Notes: generated by a model not told the origin, from the sequence alone. DNA of 64,000 nucleotides from Corynebacterium guangdongense (GCF_030408915.1 NZ_CP047654.1:1860001-1924000), one strand, 5' to 3'. Counted from the first letter of the stretch, positions 17,512 through 26,977 are shown. A program made the numbers and translations.

Positions 17512-18582
17512 CTAGTAGCGGGAGGCACCGGTGATCGGCATCGAGTCGAAGGGGACGACCTGGACGGGAATGCCGTAGTCGGAGGCGTGGACGACCTGGC
17601 CGTTGCCGATGTACATGCCAACGTGGGTGGTTCCCGGGTAGTAGCCGATGATGTCGCCCGGCTGCAGATCCGACAGCGCCACGGACATGCCGCCCGCCAA
17701 CTGCGCCTGGGAGGTGCGCGGGATGGTCTTGCCCTGCTGCTGATAGGCCCAGTACATCAGTCCGGAGCAGTCGAAGGCGCTCGGTCCGGTCGCGCCCCAG
17801 CTGTAGGGGGAACCGAGCTTGCTCAGCGCGGCACCGACGGCGCCGGCCCCCGACAGGGAGGCGGCCGCGGAACTGAGGTCGACCGCTGGGTTCGGCTCGA
17901 CCGGGTTGTTCTGGTTGATCCAGGCTTCGCGCTGCTCTGCGTTGAGGGCGTCGATGCGCGCTTCGATGGCCTCGACGTCCTCGGCCAGCGCGCTGCGCTG
18001 CTCCTCCAGGTCACGCTGCCGGGCAGAGAGGATGCTGCGGTGGAAATTCGCCTCCGCGACGGCGGCGTGGGCGCGGCTCGCCTCCGCGGCGGCGGCCCGC
18101 AGCTCCCCCTCCAGCGCATCCAGATCCGCGGTCGTGGTGCGCGAGAGCGTGCCCAGGTAGGCCGAACGGTCGATCATGTTCTGCGGGTTCTCCGCGGACA
18201 GGGCGTTGGTCACCGGGTCCAGGGCGTCGACGCGGTACTTCGCGCCGGCGACGCCGTCGACCTGCGCCTGAAACTGAACCTGCAGTTCCCGGGCGTGCTG
18301 GGCCTTCTCCCCCGCGGTGTCCGCCTCCGCCGCGAGGCGGGCGAGGTCCTGCTCCGCGGAGTCCACGCTGTCTTCCAGCGCCTTGACCTCCTCGCTTTTC
18401 GCAGTCGCCTCGTGGGACACCGTCTCCAGCTCTGCCATGAGATCGTCCAGTTCATCCGCGCCGGCCCCCGGCGCTAGCAGGATGCCGCTGGCGGCGATCG
18501 CCGCCACGGTGGAGGTGGCTGTCAGACGGTTGGTCCGGTGATGCTTGATGCGGCGCACGAGGTTCGCTTTCTGGGGTGTCAC
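17512..18582 (-). CDS. Secreted NlpC/P60 endopeptidase with coiled-coil domain
   Basis: Peptidoglycan D,L-endopeptidase (356 residues). A signal peptide with a basic start (LVRRIKHHRTNRL) and hydrophobic core ends near AGADEL. Residues about 35-220 are heptad-rich coiled coil, and the NlpC/P60 domain occupies the C-terminus, with catalytic Cys in SAFDCSGLMYWAY and His in TTHVGMYIGNGQVVHA. Such proteins cleave stem peptides during daughter-cell separation, and the coiled coil is the part used for regulation in RipC/FtsEX-type systems. The start is taken as GTG at 18580-18582 because it precedes the signal peptide; the ribosome binding site is weak. It lies downstream of a second NlpC/P60 gene with its own terminator. 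Confidence 0.87.
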   Translation of the reverse strand: MTPQKANLVRRIKHHRTNRLTATSTVAAIAASGILLAPGAGADELDDLMAELETVSHEATAKSEEVKALEDSVDSAEQDLARLAAEADTAGEKAQHARELQVQFQAQVDGVAGAKYRVDALDPVTNALSAENPQNMIDRSAYLGTLSRTTTADLDALEGELRAAAAEASRAHAAVAEANFHRSILSARQRDLEEQRSALAEDVEAIEARIDALNAEQREAWINQNNPVEPNPAVDLSSAAASLSGAGAVGAALSKLGSPYSWGATGPSAFDCSGLMYWAYQQQGKTIPRTSQAQLAGGMSVALSDLQPGDIIGYYPGTTHVGMYIGNGQVVHASDYGIPVQVVPFDSMPITGASRY

Positions 18583-18714
18583 TGTGAGGTTTTCGTTTGA
18601 AAAGTGTAGACGGGTCACCGCTTTCGAGCGCGATGAATGACTGTGATCTGGTCGTGTCTCCACCGCGTCTCCCGGTGCGCGAGCCGACGCGGGTAACCAC
18701 CGGAAAACACCGCT

Positions 18715-18757
18715 CCCCCGGGGTGGACGGCGTCAGGCGCCGCCCACCCCGGGGGGG
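18715..18757 (-). terminator. Terminator between the two NlpC/P60 genes
   Basis: A GC-rich hairpin with arms near 18715-18732 and 18738-18757 follows the stop codon of the upstream NlpC/P60 gene. On the minus strand GTTTTCC lies shortly after the stem. It should largely separate expression of the two hydrolase genes. Confidence 0.6.
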
Positions 18758-18775
18758 TGGCTCGATCTGGCGCGT

Positions 18776-19540
18776 CTAGAAACGGAACGCGGAGTGGATC
18801 GGCATGTAATCGATCGGACGCTGAGCGACCGGGGAGCTGGAGTTGAGGGCGTCGACCATCATGCCGTTGCCGACGTATACGGCCACGTGGGAGGCGCCGC
18901 CGTAGTAGGCGATGAGGTCGCCGGGCTGCAGCTGGCTCAGCGGGACCGGGGTGCCGGACGCTGCCTGGGCCTGCGAGGTGCGCGGAATGGACTTGCCCGC
19001 CTGGGCGTAGGCCCAGGAGGTCAGGCCGGAGCAGTCGAAGGCGTAGGGGCCGGTGGCGCCCCAGCCGTACGGGGAACCGATCTTGGACAGGGCTGCGTCG
19101 GCAATCGCCTGGCCGGTGGAGGAGGCTGCCGGGGCGGGGGCCGGCGCCGGAGCTGCCGGGGCCGGGGCCGCGACGGCTGCCGGCGCGACGACCGGCGCGG
19201 AGTAGACGACCTCGGACTCGGCCTGGTTGAGGAACTGGGTGAAGCCCGGGATCGCGGAGGACATCGGCAGGGCGCGGGCCTGGTCGATGGCCCCCTGGGC
19301 GTTGGCTCCGGAGCCGGCCTGGCCGGCCAGGGACGGGATCCAGGCCTCGATACCCGGAACGTCGGCGATGCCCGGGATGTTCTCGATGCCGGCGACCTCG
19401 GCAGAGATGCCCGTGCCGGGGACAGTGACCTCGGCGGCGTTGGCGACGCTGGGGACCAGAACGGTCGCGCTGGCGGCGGCGGCGGTGGCGGCCACGAGGC
19501 GGCGGGCGGTGCGGATGGACTGGCGACGATGCTCGGCCAC
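18776..19540 (-). CDS. nlpC: Secreted NlpC/P60 endopeptidase under riboswitch control
   Basis: Cell-wall hydrolase of 254 residues. The signal peptide (RRQSIRTARRLVAAT... to NAAEV) is followed by a linker rich in Ala/Pro near residues 125-150, then the NlpC/P60 domain with Cys in YAFDCSGLTSWAY and His in ASHVAVYVGNGMMVDA. The start is the GTG at 19538-19540, six bases after GGAG; homologs also begin just before the signal peptide. The leader carries a ydaO-type (c-di-AMP) aptamer and, further up, an MtrA-like box, so expression is probably tied to c-di-AMP and to the MtrAB two-component system. It corresponds to the nlpC gene next to qcrB in C. glutamicum. Confidence 0.9.
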   Translation of the reverse strand: MAEHRRQSIRTARRLVAATAAAASATVLVPSVANAAEVTVPGTGISAEVAGIENIPGIADVPGIEAWIPSLAGQAGSGANAQGAIDQARALPMSSAIPGFTQFLNQAESEVVYSAPVVAPAAVAAPAPAAPAPAPAPAASSTGQAIADAALSKIGSPYGWGATGPYAFDCSGLTSWAYAQAGKSIPRTSQAQAASGTPVPLSQLQPGDLIAYYGGASHVAVYVGNGMMVDALNSSSPVAQRPIDYMPIHSAFRF

Positions 19541-19560
19541 GAAAAACTCCAAATTCTTCT

Positions 19561-19716
19561 GCGTGCCTACCGGGTTAGCTGTCGGGTGAGGAGTGAAGAT
19601 CTCCCCGTCACGTTCCATACGTCCCCCGCGGGTGCAGAGTAACGCCCAAACGTGCAGTGAACCCCTGGAATTCGGGTCCCCGGTCTAATTGCGCTTGAAG
19701 GCAATCGGTTCGGCGT
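19561..19716 (-). promoter_or_regulatory. ydaO-yuaA type c-di-AMP riboswitch
   Basis: On the minus strand the leader of nlpC shows, in order, GCCGAACC, GACCGGGGACCCG, AGGGGTTCACTGCA and near its 3' end CCCGACAGCTAACCCGGTAGGC split by the expected spacing. These line up with the conserved blocks of ydaO aptamers (GCCGAAUCC, ACGGAGGAACCG, GGGGUUAAUCUGCAG, CCGACAGCUAACUCCGGAGGC). The aptamer ends about 20 bp before the GTG start, close to the ribosome binding site. Known ydaO elements bind c-di-AMP and turn genes off, and in actinobacteria they control wall hydrolases. I judged this by eye; no covariance search was run. Confidence 0.85.
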
Positions 19717-19822
19717 ATTTTGTTTAGTTTCGGTTCATTGGGACCGTGCTGGTTCCGCAATGTCTCGAACAGGTTACGAAACCGCAACGAACAAAGTCCA
19801 GCCACCTTCACCCGGCGGGGTT

Positions 19823-19838
19823 GTTATCGCGCCGTTAT
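19823..19838 (-). promoter_or_regulatory. Candidate MtrA box upstream of nlpC
   Basis: On the minus strand ATAACGGCGCGATAAC has two ATAAC repeats separated by six bases. MtrA, the response regulator of the MtrAB system, recognises direct repeats of this GTAAC/ATAAC type at 11-bp period and in C. glutamicum represses nlpC. It lies about 110 bp before the riboswitch. The remaining bases to 20298 contain no gene that I can support. Confidence 0.5.
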
Positions 19839-20298
19839 CAAAAACCCGCCCTGACGGGAAGTCGGGATTGCCTTGGTGGACCAAAGTTCCTGCCCTCATC
19901 AGTTCCCGTCGTTGACGCAGTTGGGCGACGGTGTCAGTCGTGCCGGACACGAGGCCCAAATGGCCGTGCGGCACGCAGCCCACGGCGGTCAGCGCGAGAA
20001 AAGGGTCGGATGTGCGGTTGCTCACACCACCCCGCCTGCCCACCGGTTTCCGTCGGCAACCTCCGCATTCAGGCCTTTCCCACCTGCCACGCCCACCTCG
20101 GTGGCCACACCTCCACCACCTTGTGAAGGGGCCGACCGGCGAATTCGGGAGGGCGACCCCGCGGCCCGCAACGGCCCTGCCCTGTCGTGGCGGCCTCCGG
20201 GAGGCCCGCACACGCCCGCACCAGGGGGGCCACGCCACAGGCAGCATCCCGAGCCCCGTCGACGCCCCGGAGAGCCGAGGTCACCGCGCACACGTCAG

Positions 20299-20344
20299 AA
20301 AAAGCCTGTGCCCGCACCCCCTCGCGGGTGGTGCGGGCACAGGC
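20299..20344 (-). terminator. Terminator of the ctaE-qcrCAB operon
   Basis: On the minus strand GCCTGTGCCCGCACC and GGTGCGGGCACAGGC form a long hairpin around a short GC-rich loop, followed by CTTTTTC. It lies 25 bp past the qcrB stop codon. Confidence 0.85.
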
Positions 20345-20369
20345 TGAGCGAAACTATTCGCGCCGGGGA

Positions 20370-22007
20370 CTAGTGGTCCAGGCCCCTGCGACGGTCAGCC
20401 TCGACGTTCGCCTTGTTGAGGGCCTCGAACATCTCGTGCTCCTCGCGGGCGTTCTCCTGCTGAATGCGGTGACGCTTCGCCATCAGCGACGGGTCATCCG
20501 GGCTGAAGTAGCCGGAGGTCTCGGAGTCCGCGAAACCAAGCTGGTTGAGCTGCTTCGGCACGTAGGAACCGGCGTACTCGAGCGGGACCGGGTGGCCGTG
20601 CTCGTCGACCGGGCCCAGCGGCTGGTGGACCTCGATGAAGGCGCCGTTCGGCAGCTGCTTGATGACACCGGTCTCGATGCCGTGCTCCAGGACCTCACGG
20701 TCGGAGCGCTGGAGACCGACGCAGATGCGGTGGGTCAGCCAGTAGGCGATCGGAGGCAGGATGATCAGGCCGATACGACCGAACCAGGTCATGGCGTTCA
20801 GGGAGATCTGGAAGAAGTGGGCCACATGGTCGTTGCCGCCCGAGATGGTGATCAGGAGGAAGAAGGTGATCGCCATTGCGCCGATGCCGGAGCGGACCGG
20901 GACGTCGCGCGGACGCTGCAGCAGGTTGTGGTGGGCATCGTCGCCCGTGGCGGCCTTCTCGATGAAGGGGTACCCGATCAGCAGGACGACCAGCACGATG
21001 GCGACCAGGGCGACCCAGAACGCGGACGGGATGGTGTAGTTGCCCAGGTAGAGCTCCCACGCCGGCATGACGCGGGCGAGACCGTCGGTCCAGAGCATGT
21101 AGATGTCCGGCTGGGAACCGGCGGAGACCTGGGAGGTGTTGTACGGACCCAGGTTCCAGATCGCGTTAATCGTGGTGAGCCCGGACATCAGCGCCAGGAC
21201 GCCGGCGACGAACAGGCCCATGCCGATGGCCTTGGTGGCGAAGACCGGCATGATGCGGATACCGACGACGTTGTTCTCGGAACGGCCCGGTCCCGGGAAC
21301 TGGGTGTGCTTCTGGAACCAGACCAGGAGGACGTGGGCCGCGATCAGGGCGAGAATGATGCCCGGGATGACCAGGACGTGGAGGATGTAGAAGCGGTCCA
21401 GCATCAGGTCGGACGGGAAGTCGCCGCCGAAGATGGCCCAGTGCAGCCAGGTGCCGACGATCGGCATGCCGACGATGATGGCGGACATGATGCGCAGGCC
21501 GACGCCGGAGAGGAGGTCATCCGGCAGGGAGTAGCCGAGGAAGCCCTCGACCATGCCCAGCAGGACCAGGGTGACGCCGATGACCCAGTTCGCCTCACGC
21601 GGGCGACGGAACGCGCCGGTGAAGAAAATGCGGAGCATGTGGGCGACCATGGACATCATGAACATCAGCGCAGCCCAGTGGTGCATCTGACGGACGAACA
21701 GGCCACCGCGGACCTCGAAGGAGATGTCCAGCGCGGTGGCGTAGGCGCGGGACATCTCGACGCCGTTGAGCGGAAGGTAGGCGCCGTCGTAGATCACCTT
21801 GGTGATCGACGGGTCGAAGAACAGCGCCAGGTACACGCCCGTCAACAGCAGGATGATGAAGCTGTAGAGGGCGATCTCACCGAGCATGAACGACCAGTGG
21901 GTCGGGAAGACCTTGTTCAGCTGCGGACGCAGGAAGCCTGCGACGGTGTAGCGAGAATCGATGTTGTTGCCGATTGCGGCAAGACGGTTATCAGTCTTAG
22001 TGCTCAT
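20370..22007 (-). CDS. qcrB: Cytochrome bc1 complex cytochrome b subunit
   Basis: Diheme cytochrome b of the menaquinol:cytochrome c oxidoreductase (545 residues). It has the eight-helix core, with heme-ligand His residues in transmembrane stretches such as [10 protein letters not shown] and [20 protein letters not shown], and the long C-terminal extension usual in actinobacteria. It transfers electrons between the quinol sites and the Rieske protein. The ATG overlaps the stop codon of qcrA by one base (TAATG), so translation is coupled. It is the last gene of the ctaE-qcrC-qcrA-qcrB operon. Confidence 0.95.
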   Translation of the reverse strand: MSTKTDNRLAAIGNNIDSRYTVAGFLRPQLNKVFPTHWSFMLGEIALYSFIILLLTGVYLALFFDPSITKVIYDGAYLPLNGVEMSRAYATALDISFEVRGGLFVRQMHHWAALMFMMSMVAHMLRIFFTGAFRRPREANWVIGVTLVLLGMVEGFLGYSLPDDLLSGVGLRIMSAIIVGMPIVGTWLHWAIFGGDFPSDLMLDRFYILHVLVIPGIILALIAAHVLLVWFQKHTQFPGPGRSENNVVGIRIMPVFATKAIGMGLFVAGVLALMSGLTTINAIWNLGPYNTSQVSAGSQPDIYMLWTDGLARVMPAWELYLGNYTIPSAFWVALVAIVLVVLLIGYPFIEKAATGDDAHHNLLQRPRDVPVRSGIGAMAITFFLLITISGGNDHVAHFFQISLNAMTWFGRIGLIILPPIAYWLTHRICVGLQRSDREVLEHGIETGVIKQLPNGAFIEVHQPLGPVDEHGHPVPLEYAGSYVPKQLNQLGFADSETSGYFSPDDPSLMAKRHRIQQENAREEHEMFEALNKANVEADRRRGLDH

Positions 22008-23227
22008 TAGCTCTTACGCTCCCAGAATGCGGCGCCGATGGGCTCGACGAAGTTGCCGTTGGCGACGAAGTAGCCTTCCTCGTCCACGGTGACCGGCAGC
22101 TGCGGAAGGGCGCGGGCAGCGGGTCCGAAGACCGGCTTGCCGTACTGCAGGGCGTCGAACTGCGACTGGTGGCACGGGCAGAGAATACGGTTGGTCTGAG
22201 CCTCGTACAGCGAGGTCGGGCAGCCGATGTGGGTACAGATCTTGGAGAAGGCGTAGTAGTCGCCGTAGTGGAAGTCTTCCTGCCCCTCACGCTCGATGAC
22301 GGAGTCAGCGTCTGCGGAGCGCAGACGGATGAGCATCACCGGGTTACGCGGACCATGGATGGAGTGCATGTGGTTCTCGTAGACGACGGCCTCCGGGTCG
22401 TACCGGTCGCCGTCGTTGACGTCGCCCTCGGCGAGCGGGAAAACAGTCTCCATGCCGCCGGCGGCCAGATCCTCGGGACGCACGCGGACCAGACGGGAAA
22501 TGCCCTGGGTGGTGTAGTGCGTGCCGGTTTCACCGGTGTGCTTCTCGGCGATGGTGCCGATGTCGCGTGCCAGGTAGAGCTTGACGCCCTGCTCCTGGAG
22601 AGTCCAGCCTGAGGTCCACAGGGTGCCGTCGCCGTGGTAGTCCATTTCACGGGCGCGCCACGGGTTCTTGATGGCACCACCCAGCGGGGCGATGACGACG
22701 AGGCCGAACAGGACGCCGGCCGCGCCGAGCAGGCCCTTGATGGTGGTGCGGCGACCCAGGGTGGAGGTCGACCATGCGTCGTTCAAAAGCGCGGTGACGG
22801 TGCGACGGTCAATCTCCTCGGACGGGCCGTCGTGGCGGCGCTGAACGGAGATCTCCTCCGGAATGAACTTCTTGACGTACAGCACGACCGCCATGCCCAG
22901 GCTGATGATTGCCAGACCGGAGGTCAGGCCCAGCAGCGGGGTGTAGACGGTGTGCAGGAGATGACCCTCGTCGCCGAGCATCTTGAATTCCCACGGCCAG
23001 AAGATGTAGATGCCGAGGAACGCAATGGCGGCTACGACGGAGATCGCCAGCCAGATGGCGACGCCGGTGGCGGCGCGCTTTTCTGCCGGATCGTTCTCGA
23101 TCGGCCACCGGTCCTTGCGGTAGGCGACGGTGACGCCGTCCAGCTCGGTACCGAGGCGGGCGAGCTCCTCGTTGCTCATCGCCGCGAGTTCGCGGTCGGT
23201 GTAGTCCTTCTTCACGTTGTTACTCAT
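22007..23227 (-). CDS. qcrA: Rieske iron-sulfur subunit of the bc1 complex
   Basis: A 406-residue protein. Three membrane helices (about residues 50-180) precede the Rieske domain, an arrangement typical of actinobacteria and distinct from the single-helix mitochondrial form. The [2Fe-2S] ligands are in [10 protein letters not shown] and CPCHQSQFD near residues 330-355. It takes electrons from menaquinol and passes them to the diheme cytochrome c. The ATG at 23225-23227 overlaps the qcrC stop by four bases (ATGA), and the stop overlaps qcrB, so all three genes are coupled. Confidence 0.95.
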   Translation of the reverse strand: MSNNVKKDYTDRELAAMSNEELARLGTELDGVTVAYRKDRWPIENDPAEKRAATGVAIWLAISVVAAIAFLGIYIFWPWEFKMLGDEGHLLHTVYTPLLGLTSGLAIISLGMAVVLYVKKFIPEEISVQRRHDGPSEEIDRRTVTALLNDAWSTSTLGRRTTIKGLLGAAGVLFGLVVIAPLGGAIKNPWRAREMDYHGDGTLWTSGWTLQEQGVKLYLARDIGTIAEKHTGETGTHYTTQGISRLVRVRPEDLAAGGMETVFPLAEGDVNDGDRYDPEAVVYENHMHSIHGPRNPVMLIRLRSADADSVIEREGQEDFHYGDYYAFSKICTHIGCPTSLYEAQTNRILCPCHQSQFDALQYGKPVFGPAARALPQLPVTVDEEGYFVANGNFVEPIGAAFWERKS

Positions 23228-24111
23228 GAGCGCGATCCAATCCACAGTGCAACACCGATAAGCGCGGTGATACCGATCAACCACATGGCCAGGCCCTCAG
23301 AGACCGGGCCAAGGCCGCCGAGGCCCCAACCGCCCGGGGACGGGGTTTCCTTGGCGGACTTGATGAAGGCGATGAGGTCCTTCTTCTCGTCGGCGGAGAG
23401 CTGACGATCGGAGAACTTGGGCATGTTCTGCGGACCGGTGAGCATGGCCTGGTAGATCTCCTGCTCGTTCGCCGGGTCCAGGCCCGGGGCGTACTTACCG
23501 GAGGAGAGAGCGCCGCCGCGTCCGGTGAAGTTGTGGCAGGAAGCGCAGTTCAGGCGGAAGAGTTCGGAGCCGCGGGCCACGTCCTCTGCCTGGATCTGGC
23601 CGTTGTAGTTGGAGCCGCGAAGCTCCTCCATGGCGATGGTGCCGTCTTCGTTGTAGACCAGCTCCGGGCCGCCGCCATTGGCGGCGACGTAGGCCGCCAG
23701 GGCCAGGGTCTGCTGCTCAGTGTAGCGCGGCGTCTTGCGCTCGGCCTGAGCGTCGTTGGACATCATCGGCATGCGGCCGGAATGCACCTGGAAGTACACC
23801 GAACCCTCGCCGACGCCGACCAGGGACGGGCCGCGTTCTGCGACGCCCTGCAGGTTGGCGCCGTGACAGGTGATGCAGGCGACATCGTAGATGTCCTTGC
23901 CCTCCTGAATCAGGGAGGCGTCGTCACGCTGCGCGGTGGCGACCTGGGCGTCGGGGGTGAGTGCGGCACCCAGGACGCCGGCACCGGTCAGACCGATGGT
24001 CAGCGCAAAAGCGCCAGCTGCGGTTCGACGCAGCTTACGGTTACGACGCAGCTTCTTGCCGGAGGCCGATGCCCCGGCCGAAGCCTGCTCGTTGGTTGGA
24101 TTGGTATCCAT
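23224..24111 (-). CDS. qcrC: Diheme cytochrome c subunit QcrC
   Basis: Membrane-anchored cytochrome c1 replacement (295 residues). It has an N-terminal membrane segment near residues 32-52, two c-type heme motifs (CITCHG and CASCHN) and a C-terminal membrane helix ([17 protein letters not shown]). The two hemes allow direct transfer from the Rieske protein to cytochrome aa3, so no soluble cytochrome c is needed. The second of two adjacent ATGs is chosen because AGGA lies five bases upstream of it. It follows ctaE by 48 bp. Confidence 0.94.
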   Translation of the reverse strand: MDTNPTNEQASAGASASGKKLRRNRKLRRTAAGAFALTIGLTGAGVLGAALTPDAQVATAQRDDASLIQEGKDIYDVACITCHGANLQGVAERGPSLVGVGEGSVYFQVHSGRMPMMSNDAQAERKTPRYTEQQTLALAAYVAANGGGPELVYNEDGTIAMEELRGSNYNGQIQAEDVARGSELFRLNCASCHNFTGRGGALSSGKYAPGLDPANEQEIYQAMLTGPQNMPKFSDRQLSADEKKDLIAFIKSAKETPSPGGWGLGGLGPVSEGLAMWLIGITALIGVALWIGSRS

Positions 24112-24159
24112 CATTTTCCTGTTCGTTTCGCTCCGTTGTCGGAAAGTGAGTGGGTCGTG

Positions 24160-24774
24160 CTACTGGACGAAGTAGATGATGATGAAGACGCCGATCCAGA
24201 TGACGTCAACAAAGTGCCAGTAGTAGGACACAGCCATGGCGGCGGTGGCCTGGGCCGGGGTGAACTTCGACTTGGAGATTCGCAGCAGAATCACCACGAA
24301 TGCGATGATGCCGGCGGTCACGTGAGCCATGTGGAAGCCGGTCAGGATGTAGAACACCGAACCGTAGACACTCGCCTGGATGGTGATGCCGTGGTGGATC
24401 ATCTCGTACCACTCAAAGGCGACCAGTCCGAGGAAGATCACGCCGAGAAGGATCGTGACCGCGAACCACTTGCGGAGGCCGTATACGTCACCCCTTTCGG
24501 CCGCAAACACACCGAACTGTGCCGTGACAGACGAGGAGACCAGGACCAGCGTGACAATGATGCCGAGTGGCACATTCACGAGAGCTGTGTGCTCTGTCCA
24601 ATCTCCCTGCATGCCGTTGGCGCGCGACGTGAAGTACATCGCGAACAGGCCGGCGAAGAACATCAACTCCTGGGCAAGAAACACAATCGTGCCGACACTG
24701 ACGACATTGGGTCGATTCAGTGCCGGAACACGCTGTGGTGTTGCCATACCTTGGTTAGAAACTGCGCTCGTCAC
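24160..24774 (-). CDS. ctaE: Cytochrome c oxidase subunit III
   Basis: Subunit III of the aa3 oxidase (204 residues) with five hydrophobic segments and motifs typical of the family (WTEHTALVNVPLG, FEWYEMIHHGIT, HMAHVTAGI, SYYWHFVDVIWIGVF). It lacks redox centres and stabilises the core. It starts with GTG at 24772-24774; a TACTGT hexamer five bases upstream and the lack of a ribosome binding site suggest leaderless translation. It leads the operon with qcrCAB, as is standard in corynebacteria, linking the oxidase and bc1 complex in one supercomplex. Catalytic subunit CtaD is not in the window. Confidence 0.95.
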   Translation of the reverse strand: MTSAVSNQGMATPQRVPALNRPNVVSVGTIVFLAQELMFFAGLFAMYFTSRANGMQGDWTEHTALVNVPLGIIVTLVLVSSSVTAQFGVFAAERGDVYGLRKWFAVTILLGVIFLGLVAFEWYEMIHHGITIQASVYGSVFYILTGFHMAHVTAGIIAFVVILLRISKSKFTPAQATAAMAVSYYWHFVDVIWIGVFIIIYFVQ

Positions 24775-24779
24775 GCCTA

Positions 24780-24785
24780 ACAGTA
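24780..24785 (-). promoter_or_regulatory. ctaE promoter -10, leaderless type
   Basis: TACTGT on the minus strand, five bases before the GTG start. The rest of the region 24786-25270 shows no gene, and apart from GCCTAATCTAGGC (a small palindrome at 25249-25262) I see no other structure. Confidence 0.45.
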
Positions 24786-25270
24786 TGGACGGATTCCGGC
24801 GGGAAGTCACCTCGACTACCCCCGACTTATCGGGAGATATTTCACCCCAACCAGCGGTTTTAGTGGCCTCCAAACAGGCTCCCGAACTTTTGGAGGCACT
24901 CGGGAACTTTCCTGCCTGACCATCCGACCTCCGCATCCACGCAGGTCACGTCGGACGGGCATCGGCGCGTGTCCGAGCGGTGGATACCGGGGGCGGGCCC
25001 CACCCCTACCTGACCTGCCGAAGAGGGGCCCCAGGAACCCTTCGAGATTGAAATCACAGAATGACCCCACCGTTCCTGCAGGTTCCAAACTTTCGGTTGA
25101 CCCCCTGCCTGAGGTGCGGTTTTATGCGACTAGGCAAGGAACGATCGGCGGGCTGGAAGCGGGTTTACAGTATCCAGACAGTCAGGGGCAGATCACCCGC
25201 AGGCACCGTTCCCCCACACCCCCGATTCGGACATGACCGACACCCGGCCATGCCTAATCTAGGCCGGCCG

Positions 25271-25316
25271 GAAAACGTCAACGTCCCCTCTCCCCGGAAA
25301 CCCGGTGGAGGGGACG
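25271..25316 (-). terminator. ctaCF terminator
   Basis: Arms ACGTCCCCTC and GAGGGGACGT at 25281-25290 and 25308-25317 form a hairpin with a further inner stem. On the minus strand GTTTTCC follows. It lies about 40 bp beyond the ctaF stop. Confidence 0.7.
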
Positions 25317-25357
25317 TCGTGACGTTGACGGGCGGGAGGCACGGCCCGGTCAGGCTA

Positions 25358-25789
25358 TCAGTGCTTTTCCTTCGGCATACCGTACTGCAGGGAGAGCATG
25401 GTGGAGGCCCAGATGAGCATGATCGCACCGAGGGCGATCATCCAGAAGTACATGAAGACCAGGCCGAGACCGAGGACACCGACTGCCAGGGACATCGCGA
25501 AGGGCCAGATGGAACCCGGCGAGAAGAAGCCCAGGACGCCAGCCTTGTCCTCGACCTCCGCCTCCTCCCAGTCCTCCGGGAGGGTGTCGATGCGGTTGCC
25601 CGTGAACTGAAGGTAGCCGCCGAGCATCATGGCCAGCAGGAAGGCGAGGAGGATGGCGATGGAGCCGGTGTACTCGAGTCCGTAGAGGAAGGCGTCATCC
25701 TGAACCCACATGGTGGAGAAGATGTAGACCAGAGCGACGATGCCGAGGAACGCCGCGATCGAGAACATGATTTTTGCACCTGGGCGCAT
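25358..25789 (-). CDS. ctaF: Cytochrome c oxidase subunit IV, actinobacterial (CtaF)
   Basis: A 143-residue membrane protein with four hydrophobic segments and the sequence pattern of the actinobacterial CtaF subunit ([24 protein letters not shown]-type loop, [15 protein letters not shown]). It is required for assembly of the aa3 oxidase in C. glutamicum. It lies 39 bp downstream of ctaC in the same operon, and a terminator follows. The ATG at 25789 is preceded by an AAGGAG-like site. Confidence 0.92.
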   Translation of the reverse strand: MRPGAKIMFSIAAFLGIVALVYIFSTMWVQDDAFLYGLEYTGSIAILLAFLLAMMLGGYLQFTGNRIDTLPEDWEEAEVEDKAGVLGFFSPGSIWPFAMSLAVGVLGLGLVFMYFWMIALGAIMLIWASTMLSLQYGMPKEKH

Positions 25790-25828
25790 TGTTTATACTC
25801 CTTTTCTTTAATGCAATCGATCGGTGGA

Positions 25829-26923
25829 TTAAGCGTTGTAGGCGGCGTTGTTGTCGCGGGCGTTCTCACCGTCGCGGGTGGCGCGATCAGAGTTGAACGG
25901 CTGGGTGGTCACGGCGTACGGCTCCTGGCCGATGGAAGCCAGCGCCTCGGAGTTCGGTGCCTCCGGGTTGGCGATGCGGTACTCCATGTAATCGGTGAAG
26001 TCCTCCGCCGGGACGACGCGCAGCTCGAAGTTCATCATGGCGTGGTAGGTGCCGCACATCTCCGCACAGCGGCCGACGAATGCACCCTCCTCGATGGACT
26101 CGACCTGGAATGCGCGCTGCTGCTGGTTGGCCTCCGGGTGAGCGTAGACGTCACGCTTGAAGAGGAACTCGGGAACCCAGAACGCGTGGGAGACGTCGCC
26201 GGAAGCGAGACGGAACTCGATGGCGGTGTCTGCCGGCAGAACCAGGACCGGAATCTCCTCGGTGGTACCGAGGGTCTCCACCTCGTTGAAGTTCAGGTAA
26301 GACTGGTCACCCTTGGACTTGCCGTGGATGGGGTTCGGGTTGGCGACGCCCTCCGGATCAAAGGCGGACTCCTCCGCGAGAGCGTTGCGGCCCTCGTCGG
26401 TGCCCACGTACTCGGAACCGGTCGGGCTGAGTTCCGCCGCGACGTTCTGGTAGCCGAATTTCCAGTTCCACTGGAACGCGGTGACGTCGACGGTGACCCG
26501 CGGGTCCTTGTCCAGCGCGACGACCTTGGTCTGTGCCTGGACGGTGAAGAAGAACAGCACCATGACGATGACGATCGGCGCGCCCGTCAGGACGAGCTCG
26601 AGCGGAACGTTGTACTGAAGCTGCTTGGGGAACTCGCCCTCACCCTTCTTCTCCTTGGCCTTGCGGTTCCAGCGCACGATGGCGGTCAGGAACAGGGACC
26701 ACATGATGATGCCGATGATCCAGGCGGTCACCCAGACCCACACCCAGAAGTTGTACATGGACTCGCCCTCGGGAGTGATCGGGTCCGGCCAACCCATGTC
26801 GAGAACGTTGGAAACGGCCTCCGGAGGGGCCACCTCACAACCGGTCAGTGCCAGTGCACCCAGGGCGACCATGCCGCCAAGGAGTGCCTTGCGGGAGAAG
26901 CCGTGCTTCTTTCGCTGTTCCAC
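25829..26923 (-). CDS. ctaC: Cytochrome c oxidase subunit II (lipoprotein)
   Basis: The CuA-containing subunit II of the aa3 oxidase, 364 residues. The N-terminus is a lipoprotein signal peptide with lipobox LTGC at about residues 24-27. Two membrane helices follow (about 55-75 and 110-130). The CuA domain has HAFWVPEF and CAEMCGTYHAMM, the copper ligands. It has a charged insertion common to this order and accepts electrons directly from QcrC. The start is the GTG at 26921-26923, with AGGAAGG about eight bases upstream. A 21-bp inverted repeat lies in its leader. Confidence 0.94.
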   Translation of the reverse strand: MEQRKKHGFSRKALLGGMVALGALALTGCEVAPPEAVSNVLDMGWPDPITPEGESMYNFWVWVWVTAWIIGIIMWSLFLTAIVRWNRKAKEKKGEGEFPKQLQYNVPLELVLTGAPIVIVMVLFFFTVQAQTKVVALDKDPRVTVDVTAFQWNWKFGYQNVAAELSPTGSEYVGTDEGRNALAEESAFDPEGVANPNPIHGKSKGDQSYLNFNEVETLGTTEEIPVLVLPADTAIEFRLASGDVSHAFWVPEFLFKRDVYAHPEANQQQRAFQVESIEEGAFVGRCAEMCGTYHAMMNFELRVVPAEDFTDYMEYRIANPEAPNSEALASIGQEPYAVTTQPFNSDRATRDGENARDNNAAYNA

Positions 26924-26956
26924 GTGTGTCTGCCTTCCTGTCCACACAAACGTCAC

Positions 26957-26977
26957 AATGCCAGTCTTGCTGGCATT
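26957..26977 (-). repeat. Inverted repeat in the ctaC leader
   Basis: AATGCCAG at 26957-26964 and CTGGCATT at 26970-26977 are exact inverted copies around a five-base spacer, 34 bp before the ctaC start codon. It can be a small hairpin in the leader or a regulator site. The rest of 26978-27420 contains no gene that I can support. Confidence 0.5.

Noticed and set aside
18643-18658. TGTGATCTGGTCGTGT, partial match to the GlxR/CRP box before the coiled-coil NlpC/P60 gene
   Set aside because: Only the left half fits TGTGA-N6-TCACA; the right half differs at most positions.
19840-20298. Several open frames of 80-160 codons between the MtrA box and the qcrB terminator
   Set aside because: They overlap on both strands, have Arg/Pro/Gly-rich composition, no ribosome binding sites and no recognisable protein features. 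The stretch is treated as non-coding.
24965-24990. GTGTCCGAGCGGT-like string resembling a tRNA-Ser D-arm upstream of ctaE
   Set aside because: No anticodon arm, T-arm or acceptor stem can be built around it. It is a chance match.
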